Shown here piece by piece: positions 1-6,494 of a stretch of DNA of 7,200 bases (position 1 is the stretch's first letter; each line of letters opens with the position of its first letter). The notes below the pieces were generated by a model. That model saw only the letters and a list, made by a program, of their open reading frames with translations, ran no database searches and was not told the origin of the DNA. Source of the stretch: Coleofasciculus sp. S288 (lineage in GTDB: Bacteria; Cyanobacteriota; Cyanobacteriia; Cyanobacteriales; Coleofasciculaceae); assembly GCA_020216575.1 (NCBI GenBank), contig JAIUYC010000173.1, positions 1 to 7,200 on the forward strand, given 5' to 3'. A program made the translations under genes and the position numbers.

Positions 1-1
1 T

Positions 2-925
2 CTCTACTGGATGCCAGAATTAATGAAAGCTTTTAAAATGAGAAGATTTTTACTTTCCAAGATGGCTCTGAGCCAAAAAAAATGTTACACAAGAACAGAT
101 TTAAAAGATTTTTCTCAGCAGTATGATGTGGTGATATGTGGTAGCGATCAAGTCTGGTTTAAGGATGGCTTATTTCGCAGTTTTGATCCTTCATTTTTTC
201 TAGACTTTGTTTGCAATAAAACTACTCGTAGAATGAGTTATGCAGCGACTTTTGGCTCTACCAATTATTTCGGAGAAAAGGAAAAATTGGTTAATCAACT
301 AATTAATCAGTTTGATGCTATTGCGGTTAGAGATTCTCATAGTTTAGACATAATTCACCAAAAGTTTAATAGACCAGCAATTAGGGTACTCGATCCAACA
401 TTTTTAATTGGATATAGCGAGATTATGTCAGTTCCCAAGTTTAGTAAGGAGTATCTTTTAATTTACAATATTGAACAGCTAACACCGCAGGAAGAGAATT
501 TCGCAACCTTAATAGCTGAAATTAAAAATTTAGCTATAATTTCAGTTGGTAAACATAATAAGATAGCACAAAGAAATTTGATAGGTATTAGTCCAGAAGA
601 ATGGATAGGTCACTTTAGTAAAGCTTCATATATTATTACTAATAGCTATCATGGAGCTATATTCTCTATAACTTTTAAAAAACCCTTTACTGTATTCAAT
701 CCCAAAAATAAACCTAAAATAACAGATTTATTGAAATATTTAGATCTAGAAAGCCGTATTTTATCAAATCCAATGGAATTTAGTTCTATACGGGAAGAGT
801 TGTTAAAGATCGATTATGATTTAGTTCACAAAAAACTAGAAAAAGAAGTTTCTAGGTCTAAGGCTTATTTATTTGAAGCTATTGGTGGAAAGCAAGTCAA
901 CCAGGGCGCTGAACTCTGTATCTGA
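2..925 (+). CDS. Polysaccharide pyruvyl transferase family protein, 5' end outside window
   Basis: The frame is open to the left edge (codons for L-Y-W precede the first ATG at 11), and the usual N-terminal segment of the family (a GILT-x-H-x-x-NYGA type strand-loop) is missing, so the gene almost certainly starts upstream. Counting from the ATG at 11, visible family hallmarks are YDVVICGSDQVW at 38-49, AIAVRD at 103-108, LDPT at 127-130 and the conserved late block SPEEW...ITNSYHGAIFSITFKKPF at about 194-226. Members of this family transfer pyruvate from phosphoenolpyruvate as a ketal onto sugars of surface polysaccharides; some relatives in such clusters act on other substrates, so the exact reaction is inferred. 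It would work in the cytoplasm on a growing lipid-linked glycan. Composition is very AT-rich (about 30-33% GC on sampled lines), unlike genes further right. The last 8-10 residues appear to be read out of frame from the ABC relic that follows, so the native C-terminus has probably been replaced. Confidence 0.85.
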   Translation, partial: LYWMPELMKAFKMRRFLLSKMALSQKKCYTRTDLKDFSQQYDVVICGSDQVWFKDGLFRSFDPSFFLDFVCNKTTRRMSYAATFGSTNYFGEKEKLVNQLINQFDAIAVRDSHSLDIIHQKFNRPAIRVLDPTFLIGYSEIMSVPKFSKEYLLIYNIEQLTPQEENFATLIAEIKNLAIISVGKHNKIAQRNLIGISPEEWIGHFSKASYIITNSYHGAIFSITFKKPFTVFNPKNKPKITDLLKYLDLESRILSNPMEFSSIREELLKIDYDLVHKKLEKEVSRSKAYLFEAIGGKQVNQGAELCI

Positions 926-1020
926 GGGGTTAATTCAAGAGTTCTTAGAGAAGCTTTCTGTTGGGCAAACTGTGATTGCGATCACTCGTGCCTTGCTCCG
1001 CGAACCAGAGATTTTAACTT
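897..1020 (+). pseudogene. Relic of an ABC exporter ATPase domain, segments in permuted order
   Basis: Reading the frame that ends with the TAA at 1018-1020 gives T-R-A-L-N-S-V-S-E-G-L-I-Q-E-F-L-E-K-L, then SVGQTVIAI, then [12 protein letters not shown] and stop. The first part (about 900-983) matches the segment after Walker B of cyanobacterial peptidase/exporter-type ABC ATPases (T-S-A-L-D D-loop, then SVSERLIQ, then TVIAIAHRLS with the H-loop histidine). The second part (984-1017) matches the helix after the LSGGQ signature ([19 protein letters not shown]), which normally lies before the D-loop. The order is therefore swapped relative to a working domain, and no Walker A, LSGGQ, catalytic Glu or H-loop His is present. 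It cannot encode a functional protein. It overlaps the last codons of the upstream gene in another frame. The family match is from memory of the motif; the start of similarity could be a few codons either side of 897. Confidence 0.7.
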
Positions 1021-1073
1021 AAGTCGAGCAAGCTAGGACTAAAACACAACACAATCATTAAACTCCTTAAATT

Positions 1074-2078
1074 ATGTCAACAGCAACTATCTTTCAAGGC
1101 TTTAATATTCCCTGTCCTGACGTATCAGTTATCATTCCTACCTATAATCGCCTCTCAATGTTAGAAGAAGCACTAGCAAGTGTAGCCTCTCAAGATTTTG
1201 ATGGCGTTGTTGAAATCATTGTAGTTGATGATAATTCTCAAGATGGAACCTCAGAAATTGTTAGCCGAAAGTACCCAAATGTTCACTTGATTAGCCTTAA
1301 GCAAAATGTCGGCGCATATGCTGCTCGGAACCGAGCTTTAGTACAGGCAAAGGGTAAGTACATCGCTTTCCTGGATTCTGATGATCTTTGGGAAACCCAC
1401 TATCTCCGAACTCAAATTACTGCCTTGGAAGGTAAAGAACGGCACTTCTGCATCAGCAACATAGTAATTTGGGATACAGCAGAAAATCAAAAGCAGGTCT
1501 GGGTTCAGAAACCGAACTTAGAGAGATACGATTCTCTCATTCACCATCTGCTTGTTAAAAGTTTCATTTATACCCCTTCATCAGTTGTCATCCCTCGACA
1601 AGCATTCGATGAGCTTGGCTTATTTGACGAAACAATCAGAGTAGGAGAAGATGCTGCTCTGTATGAGCGTTGTATAGTAGCTGGCTATCAGCCAATCTTC
1701 ACCGAGCTGCCAGTTGCAATCAAAAGAAAGCATGGTAAAGACCATCTGACTAATGCAAAGAATCTTAAAATTAGGAAGGAAAGTCGGATGGTGCGTGTAA
1801 ACAAACTATATCCTTTGCTTGAGAAGCGCTTCGATTTAGTCCCCCTTCAATCTATTTATGCGGATATGGATGCCGATTTTGCTAGCCAGTACTTTAACAA
1901 CGGTTACTTTTTTCATTGGCTTGTATTATCCTTGGCTTCTGCTCGTAATGCTTCTTTACAATACGCCCTGTTCAACATGATACGCGACATTAAAGAGTTG
2001 CTTTATAAAGAACTGGTGAGAAGGCGCAATAACGGGAGGAGAGAAATGAATCGCCAGCCGATTCAGAAGTTTCTTTAA
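1074..2078 (+). CDS. Glycosyltransferase family 2 (GT-A fold), first of three
   Basis: A 334-residue cytoplasmic sugar transferase. The nucleotide-sugar binding half is clear: VSVIIPTYNR at 17-26, the VVDDNSQDGTS loop at 50-60, a GAYAARNRAL segment at 80-89, and the metal-binding DXD-type motif FLDSDDLW at 99-106. The acceptor half has the block LGLFDE...GEDAALYERC at 181-200, whose Glu-Asp pair (192-193) sits where the family places its catalytic base. The usual EDWDLW wording is changed to EDAALY, pointing to a different acceptor from the gene at 3144. The tail after about 275 is partly hydrophobic then strongly basic, which could favour membrane contact. No Shine-Dalgarno is visible before the ATG; this start leaves 16 residues before the first beta strand, normal for the family, and no better start was found. 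The gene sits 53 bases after the ABC relic. Donor and acceptor sugars are not predictable. Confidence 0.9.
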   Translation: MSTATIFQGFNIPCPDVSVIIPTYNRLSMLEEALASVASQDFDGVVEIIVVDDNSQDGTSEIVSRKYPNVHLISLKQNVGAYAARNRALVQAKGKYIAFLDSDDLWETHYLRTQITALEGKERHFCISNIVIWDTAENQKQVWVQKPNLERYDSLIHHLLVKSFIYTPSSVVIPRQAFDELGLFDETIRVGEDAALYERCIVAGYQPIFTELPVAIKRKHGKDHLTNAKNLKIRKESRMVRVNKLYPLLEKRFDLVPLQSIYADMDADFASQYFNNGYFFHWLVLSLASARNASLQYALFNMIRDIKELLYKELVRRRNNGRREMNRQPIQKFL

Positions 2079-2120
2079 AAACTAAACCTGTACCTTTGTC
2101 TTCTCACCAAAAATGAAGTT

Positions 2121-2151
2121 TTTTAGGCTTAAAATACCTACCTTCCTAAAA
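2121..2151 (+). repeat. 7-bp inverted repeat upstream of the second family 2 gene
   Basis: TTTTAGG at 2121-2127 is perfectly complementary to CCTAAAA at 2145-2151, with a 17-base loop, in the 91-base gap between genes and just before the ribosome binding site of the next gene. The stem is AT-rich and has no following T run, so it does not look like an intrinsic terminator. A modest effect on translation initiation is possible but is inference; chance is also a real explanation. Confidence 0.25.
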
Positions 2152-2155
2152 CCAT

Positions 2156-2160
2156 GGAGA
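2156..2160 (+). promoter_or_regulatory. Ribosome binding site for the glycosyltransferase at 2170
   Basis: GGAGA lies 9 bases before the ATG at 2170. It is one of the clearer Shine-Dalgarno sequences in the window and supports that ATG, which also directly precedes the expected N-terminal strand LVSIIVPVYN. Confidence 0.6.
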
Positions 2161-2169
2161 TAATTCAGC

Positions 2170-3045
2170 ATGGATTACTTACCTCTGGTTTCAATCATTG
2201 TACCAGTTTATAACGGGGAGCGTTCCTTACCAGTTTTACTGTCTGCTCTTAAGGCTCAGACTTACCCTAAACTTGAAATTTTGATTGTAGACAACAACTC
2301 CACAGACAGTACTGCTGTGATTCTCCAAGCTCAACCATCAGTGCGCTACATCCGGGAGGAGCAACCAGGTTCTTATGCTGCCCGGAATGCAGCCTTGGCG
2401 CTTGCCAAGGGGGAAATTTTAGCCTTTACAGATGATGATTGCATCCCTCAGCCGGAGTGGGTAAGTGAAGGAGTCCGTAGCCTGGAGAGCAGTGACTTTC
2501 AGCTAGCTGGTGGGGCGATTCACTTACGTTTTAGTGATAAACCTAGGCTTGCAGAGTGGATAGATGGCTCAATGTTCTTAAATCAGGCTACCTATGTTAC
2601 GAGTAACTTTGCAGTAACAGCGAACCTATTCGTACACCGACAGGTATTTGAGCATATTGGTCTGTTCAACGCAAAGCTAATCTCTAGTGGAGACGCTGAG
2701 TTCTGTCGCCGTGCTTGTATGCATGGGTTCCGCATTACTTATGTTGAGACGGCTCGGGTTTACCACCCCACTCGTAAAAGCCTTAAGGCACTGCTGCGAA
2801 AAGCTTGGCGGATTGGCTATGGTAACGGTCAACTCATTGCTCAGAATCAAGGAAAAATGTTGGAAAACTATCTGTCACTTCGTGCTTACGGTCTTCCTCA
2901 GCCAAACTTCCAGCGCTTGCGCGACATGGATATTTACCTGAGCTATCCGCAGAAATTGCTATGTATGGTAGCCGATTATTTTGTTGTAATCCTGGCTCGT
3001 AACTTTGGCTGTGTAGCTGGTTACTTAACTGCTAACCAAGGGTGA
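2170..3045 (+). CDS. Glycosyltransferase family 2 (GT-A fold), second of three
   Basis: A 291-residue glycosyltransferase. Donor-site motifs are VSIIVPVYNG at 7-16, IVDNNSTDST at 39-48, GSYAARNAAL at 67-76 and the DXD-type motif FTDDDCIP at 86-93. The acceptor half shows TANLFVHRQVFEHIGLFN at 150-167 and SGDAEFCRRA at 173-182, where the G-D-x-E-F pattern replaces the E-D-W-D pattern of many relatives; VYHPTRKS at 197-204 follows. This layout resembles family 2 enzymes with a TDDDC motif and a GGDxEFC-type catalytic block, a different subgroup from its two neighbours. Residues 261-286 form a hydrophobic stretch that may be a membrane-associated helix. A good Shine-Dalgarno precedes the start. 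It lies 91 bases after the previous gene and 98 before the next, on the same strand, consistent with one operon. Substrates are unknown. Confidence 0.9.
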   Translation: MDYLPLVSIIVPVYNGERSLPVLLSALKAQTYPKLEILIVDNNSTDSTAVILQAQPSVRYIREEQPGSYAARNAALALAKGEILAFTDDDCIPQPEWVSEGVRSLESSDFQLAGGAIHLRFSDKPRLAEWIDGSMFLNQATYVTSNFAVTANLFVHRQVFEHIGLFNAKLISSGDAEFCRRACMHGFRITYVETARVYHPTRKSLKALLRKAWRIGYGNGQLIAQNQGKMLENYLSLRAYGLPQPNFQRLRDMDIYLSYPQKLLCMVADYFVVILARNFGCVAGYLTANQG

Positions 3046-3143
3046 CGGGGAAAGCTGTAAGAGAATGTTAAGCTCTCGAACTCTATAGAGAGTATTCCAG
3101 TGCAACATCTATTTGAAGGTAGATAAACGAGCGAGCCAGTTTT

Positions 3144-4112
3144 ATGCCTAAAGTTTCCGTGATTATTCCAGCCTACAATGCCATGACTTACCTTCCAGAA
3201 ACTTTGGAAAGTGTTATGGCTCAGACTTTTACTGACTTTGAAGTGTTAATTATTAATGATGGTAGTTCCGATCACATTGTTGAATGGGCTTCTCGATTAG
3301 TAGAGGCACGGGTGAAGCTTATTTCGCAAGAAAACCAAGGCTCTGCTGGGGCACGTAACACAGGTATCGCTCATTCTCAGGGAAAGTACATAGCATTTCT
3401 TGATGCTGATGACCTTTGGGAACCAACAAAATTAGAAAAACAAGTTCATTGTCTGGATGAAAATCCAGAAGTAGGTCTAGTAAATACCTGGGTAGTTAAC
3501 GCTGATGAGCAGGGGAACCCTACAAACAATGTTCTTACATCCAACGACGAGGGAGATGTATGGAAACAGATAGCAGTGGAAAACCTAATTTTTTGTGGAA
3601 GCGCACCGATGGTTCGTCGTTGTTGCTTTGAGACTCTTGGAGAATTTGATCAAAGCTTACGCTCTGCCGAAGATTGGGATATGTGGATTAGGATCGCTTC
3701 CCGTTATTCATTCGCCGTCGTAAAAGAATCTTTGGTCTTTTACCGCCAGCGTCCTACTAGTAAGTCTAACAATCTTCAATTTCATATACAGCATCGCCTC
3801 AAGGTAATTGACAAAACGTTTCAATCCGTTCCGAAAGAACTGCTATATTTAAAAGGCCAAGCCTATGGTCGTGCATATCTTTCTGTTGCATGGAAACCTT
3901 TGCTCAATAGTGACTATAAAACAGCCCTTTATTTCCGTCAGCAGGCTCTTGTTTACTATCCTCAACTACGTTACACCGAAGGCTATATACGCTTGGGTCT
4001 GATCGTCGCAGGGAGACGCTGGCTAGGTACTCAAGGTTACAGGCGAGGGCTAGCGCTGATTGGTTTTATGCGAAAGCAGCGTAACCTTTTAAAGCAATGG
4101 ATACTAAGTTAA
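3144..4112 (+). CDS. Glycosyltransferase family 2 (GT-A fold) with C-terminal TPR-like helices
   Basis: A 322-residue enzyme with the most canonical motifs of the three family 2 genes: VSVIIPAYNA at 4-13, IINDGSSD at 36-43, GSAGARNTGI at 66-75, the DXD motif FLDADDLWEP at 85-94, and the catalytic block SAEDWDMWIRIA at 174-185 followed by FYRQRPTS at 199-206. It would transfer a sugar from a nucleotide donor to the growing glycan. After the roughly 215-residue catalytic domain comes a helical tail; the segment around 256-277 (DYKTALYFRQQALVYYPQL) has the spacing and residues of a TPR-like helix pair, which I recall in similar cyanobacterial enzymes and may bind a partner protein. The start has no obvious Shine-Dalgarno, but it sits two residues before the first beta strand, so it is secure. 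Donor and acceptor are not determinable. Confidence 0.92.
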   Translation: MPKVSVIIPAYNAMTYLPETLESVMAQTFTDFEVLIINDGSSDHIVEWASRLVEARVKLISQENQGSAGARNTGIAHSQGKYIAFLDADDLWEPTKLEKQVHCLDENPEVGLVNTWVVNADEQGNPTNNVLTSNDEGDVWKQIAVENLIFCGSAPMVRRCCFETLGEFDQSLRSAEDWDMWIRIASRYSFAVVKESLVFYRQRPTSKSNNLQFHIQHRLKVIDKTFQSVPKELLYLKGQAYGRAYLSVAWKPLLNSDYKTALYFRQQALVYYPQLRYTEGYIRLGLIVAGRRWLGTQGYRRGLALIGFMRKQRNLLKQWILS

Positions 4113-4153
4113 CAGCCATTCCTAAAAGAAAACTAACAGTACAACCACAGAAT

Positions 4154-4164
4154 GGAGAATAAGG
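4154..4164 (+). promoter_or_regulatory. Ribosome binding site region for the gene at 4171
   Basis: Two partial Shine-Dalgarno matches occur before the ATG at 4171: GGAGA at 4154-4158 (12 bases away) and AAGG at 4161-4164 (6 bases away). The second is better spaced. Either supports this ATG, which begins directly at the first beta strand of the protein. Confidence 0.4.
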
Positions 4165-4170
4165 CTTAAC

Positions 4171-5271
4171 ATGAATATCATTCAAATTGTTCCAAGAATC
4201 CCTCCTGTAGTAGATGGAGTAGGGGACTATGCGATTAAATTAGCAGATGGACTGCGGAAAAATTACGGTATATTAAGTCACTTCTTAACTTGCCAAGATG
4301 GATTTAAGCCAAGCCCGGTAATTAATGGTTTTCCAGTGACTCAGCTACCGACTCAAAACACACTAGCCTTCCTAGACTCTCTTCCAAAGAGTATAGATAA
4401 AATAATCTTGCATTATAGCGAATCTTATGACTTAAAGTTTGGTGCACCCTTTTGGCTATTAGAAGCATTGAAAGCAGCTAGGCAGCAGCGAAACTTTAAA
4501 TTATTAATAATGTTTCATGAGTTTCCCCACCTTAATTTATGGAGAAAACGCTCTTTTGAATTTCCATTACAAAGATTTGTTGCTTGGCGTGTTGCTAAGT
4601 TAGCTGATATTGTTTTAACAAACAACTCTGTTTACCAAAATACTTTGACAAGAGGATTGAATTCTCCTGTAATCAGCATTCCTGTTTTTTCCAATATTGG
4701 AGAATCTGAGTATATTCTACCCCTGAATAAGCGTAGTCGTCGCCTAGTAGTATTTGGCACTAGTGGTAGAAGATGGAAGATTTACAAAAGAGCGCAAGCA
4801 ATGCTCCGTAATACTTGTCGTCTATTAGAAATTGAAGAAATTTTTGATGTAGGCCCATCTTTAAATTTAAAGATACCAGAAATAAAAGGAGTGCGCTTAG
4901 TGGAGATGGGCGAAAAATCAGCTCAAGATATCAGTAATTTAATGTTGGATTCGCTGGCTGGAATCGCTTACTCTAATAATAACGGACACCTAGCTAAATC
5001 TGGTGTTTTTGCTAGTTATTGCGCTCATGGATTGGTTCCTGTAATCACCCAAGCTAAGTCTTCACAAGCAGATGGGCTTGAAAGCAATAAAAACTTTATT
5101 TTCGCTGGCGCTCGCTCTACAAGCATAGATATACTTACGTTAGAAAATGTTGCTAATCAAGCCCATGAATGGTACAGAAACCATAGCCTAGCAAAAACTG
5201 TGGAAGTATTTGCTTCCCAACTATTAGGAAATGCTTTTTTACAGGAAATCTGTTCTACAGCTTCAAACTAG
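4171..5271 (+). CDS. GT-B fold glycosyltransferase-like protein lacking EX7E
   Basis: A 366-residue protein with the layout of a two-domain GT-B glycosyltransferase. The N-terminal strand NIIQIVPRIPP leads to a VVDGVGDYAIKLADGL helix at 13-28, the glycine-rich donor-side loop seen in GT4/GT1 enzymes. LIMFHEFPH at 112-120 is a typical end-of-domain strand with an active-site-like His. KLADIVLTNN at 143-152 matches the usual 'ADxxxxxS' linker strand, and LVVFGTSGRRWKIYKRA at 192-208 would start the second Rossmann domain. In the position where GT4 enzymes carry EX7E the sequence reads AKSGVFASYCAHGLVPVI (275-292): the fold is kept but both glutamates are gone. It may be a distinct family, a non-retaining enzyme, or a partner protein; activity is therefore less certain than for its neighbours. 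It is AT-rich (30-37% GC on sampled lines), suggesting a separate origin. It lies between two glycosyltransferase genes with gaps of 58 and 56 bases. Confidence 0.75.
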   Translation: MNIIQIVPRIPPVVDGVGDYAIKLADGLRKNYGILSHFLTCQDGFKPSPVINGFPVTQLPTQNTLAFLDSLPKSIDKIILHYSESYDLKFGAPFWLLEALKAARQQRNFKLLIMFHEFPHLNLWRKRSFEFPLQRFVAWRVAKLADIVLTNNSVYQNTLTRGLNSPVISIPVFSNIGESEYILPLNKRSRRLVVFGTSGRRWKIYKRAQAMLRNTCRLLEIEEIFDVGPSLNLKIPEIKGVRLVEMGEKSAQDISNLMLDSLAGIAYSNNNGHLAKSGVFASYCAHGLVPVITQAKSSQADGLESNKNFIFAGARSTSIDILTLENVANQAHEWYRNHSLAKTVEVFASQLLGNAFLQEICSTASN

Positions 5272-5314
5272 TTATCTGAGAATCAAACTAACAGGTTGAA
5301 CATATCGCTTCTAC

Positions 5315-5318
5315 AGGA
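5315..5318 (+). promoter_or_regulatory. Ribosome binding site supporting a GTG start at 5328
   Basis: AGGA lies 9 bases before GTG 5328-5330. Two nearby ATGs are out of frame: one at 5318, and one at 5326 that is followed at once by TGA (ATGTGA, sharing bases with the GTG). No in-frame ATG exists between the upstream stop at 5289 and the GTG, and the GTG gives the expected MKICIVTQNV start. Confidence 0.5.
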
Positions 5319-5327
5319 TGGTTACAT

Positions 5328-6494
5328 GTGAAGATCTGCATCGTTACGCAAAATGTCATCAAAGGTAATGGTCAGGGTCGAGTGAACTATGAGATCGCAT
5401 GGGGAGCTATCCGTCGCGGTCATCACGTCACGTTATTAGCTAGTAGCGTGGCTCCGGAACTGCAACAAAGCAACCAGGTTAGCTGGATTTTTATCCCACC
5501 AGTGAAAGGGTTGCCAACGCAACTGCTGCGCGACTGGGTCTTCGCTCAACGGAGTAGCAAATGGTTGCGCGAACATCGCCCTGAGCTGGACTTGGTAATA
5601 GTTAACGGAAGTATCACTTGGGCGGCAGGAGACGTTGATCTAGTGCATTTTGTGCATAGTGCTTGGCTACGCTCGCCAGTACATGTCTCGCGAATACGCC
5701 GAGACTTTTATGGTGCTTATCAGCGGCTCTATACAGCTTTGCAGGCGCGTTGGGAAAAGAAAGTCTGCCATCAAGCGAAAGCGATCGTGGCGGTTTCTGA
5801 GAAGGTCAGGAACGAACTGGTAGACATTGGTATCCCAAAAGAGCGCATTCGCGTCATTGTGAATGGTGTTGATTTGCAAGAATTTTCTCCAGGTGATGCT
5901 GACCGCCAAAAATGGGGTCTTCCTGAAGGGGTGCCTCTCGCACTTTTTGCAGGAGACATCAAAACCCCTCGTAAGAACTTGGATACAGTTCTGCATGCTC
6001 TGGTACAAGTTCCCGAATTACACCTAGTCGTGGTGGGTTCGACCGAGGGTAGCCCATATCCTCAGCTAGCCGCAAAGCTTGATTTGGAGAAGCGGGTACA
6101 TTTTCTAGGATTCCGACATGACGTTTCAGAGATTATGAACGCGGTAGACTTATTCGTCTTTCCGTCCCGTTATGAGGCATGTACGCTTGTCCTGTTAGAA
6201 GCAATGGCTTCAAGTTTACCTGTTATTACGGCTATCACAACAGGGGGTGCTGAACTGGTGACACCAGCATGTGGGGTAGTCTTGCCCGACTCAGACGATA
6301 CAGAGGCTTTGGCACAGGCACTAAGCAGGCTGGCGAGCGATCGCGCACTAAGGCGTCAAATGGGTCAAGCTGCAAGATCGATCGCAGAACAACACAGCTG
6401 GGCGAGTATGGCACAAAGCTATGTCGAACTATTCGAGCATTTAAGCCAACAAACTCTCCCTCTTCAGTCACCTCTACGTTGTTATGCCAGTTAA
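5328..6494 (+). CDS. Glycosyltransferase family 4 (GT-B fold, EX7E type)
   Basis: A 388-residue retaining-type glycosyltransferase, full length for its family. The N-terminal acceptor domain shows MKICIVTQNV followed by GNGQGRVNYEIAWGAIRRGHHVTLL (13-37), and LVHFVHSAWL at 105-114. The linker has AIVAVSEKVRNEL (152-164) and IVNGVDLQEFSP (177-188). The C-terminal donor domain contains LFAGDIKTPRKNLDTVL (206-222), VVVGS (234-238), VHFLGFRHDV (257-266) and FVFPSRYEACTLVLLEAM (276-293) with the EX7E pair E283 and E291, then GLP-like SLPVI and TTGGAELV. These residues bind the nucleotide-sugar phosphates. The gene starts with GTG after an AGGA site. It has the highest GC in the window (58% on the line at 5521), with an intact HIP1 octamer near its 3' end, so it looks native to a cyanobacterial genome. 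It probably adds one sugar of the repeat unit; which one cannot be read. Confidence 0.93.
   Translation: MKICIVTQNVIKGNGQGRVNYEIAWGAIRRGHHVTLLASSVAPELQQSNQVSWIFIPPVKGLPTQLLRDWVFAQRSSKWLREHRPELDLVIVNGSITWAAGDVDLVHFVHSAWLRSPVHVSRIRRDFYGAYQRLYTALQARWEKKVCHQAKAIVAVSEKVRNELVDIGIPKERIRVIVNGVDLQEFSPGDADRQKWGLPEGVPLALFAGDIKTPRKNLDTVLHALVQVPELHLVVVGSTEGSPYPQLAAKLDLEKRVHFLGFRHDVSEIMNAVDLFVFPSRYEACTLVLLEAMASSLPVITAITTGGAELVTPACGVVLPDSDDTEALAQALSRLASDRALRRQMGQAARSIAEQHSWASMAQSYVELFEHLSQQTLPLQSPLRCYAS
6337..6344. repeat. HIP1 octamer GCGATCGC
   Basis: A perfect copy of the highly iterated palindrome found at very high frequency in many cyanobacterial genomes, here inside the GT4 coding region (codons for S-D-R). 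It is the clearest lineage marker in the window. A single copy could occur by chance. Confidence 0.7.

Noticed and set aside
2393..2410. Perfect 7-bp GC-rich stem with a four-base loop (CCTTGGC-gctt-GCCAAGG).
   Set aside because: It is inside the second family 2 gene, encodes the Ala/Leu-rich A-L-A-L-A-K-G helix, and has no T run; it is probably a by-product of coding.
2687..2941. Overlapping + strand frame inside the second family 2 gene.
   Set aside because: It is in another frame of a gene with clear motifs throughout this stretch, and its product shows no domain.
3073..3092. CTCTC...GAGAG inverted repeat and palindrome CTCTATAGAG in the gap before the third family 2 gene.
   Set aside because: The stems are short, there is no T tract and no second copy; too weak to call a terminator or operator.
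4130..5294. The 10-mer AAACTAACAG found in two intergenic gaps (4130-4139 and 5285-5294).
   Set aside because: It is short and AT-rich, there are only two copies, and similarity does not extend on either side; chance is likely.
5667..6008. Long open frames on the - strand opposite the GT4 gene (also 5771-5962 and 6235-6471).
   Set aside because: They lie wholly inside a strongly supported glycosyltransferase gene, have no recognisable motifs, and arise from its codon composition.
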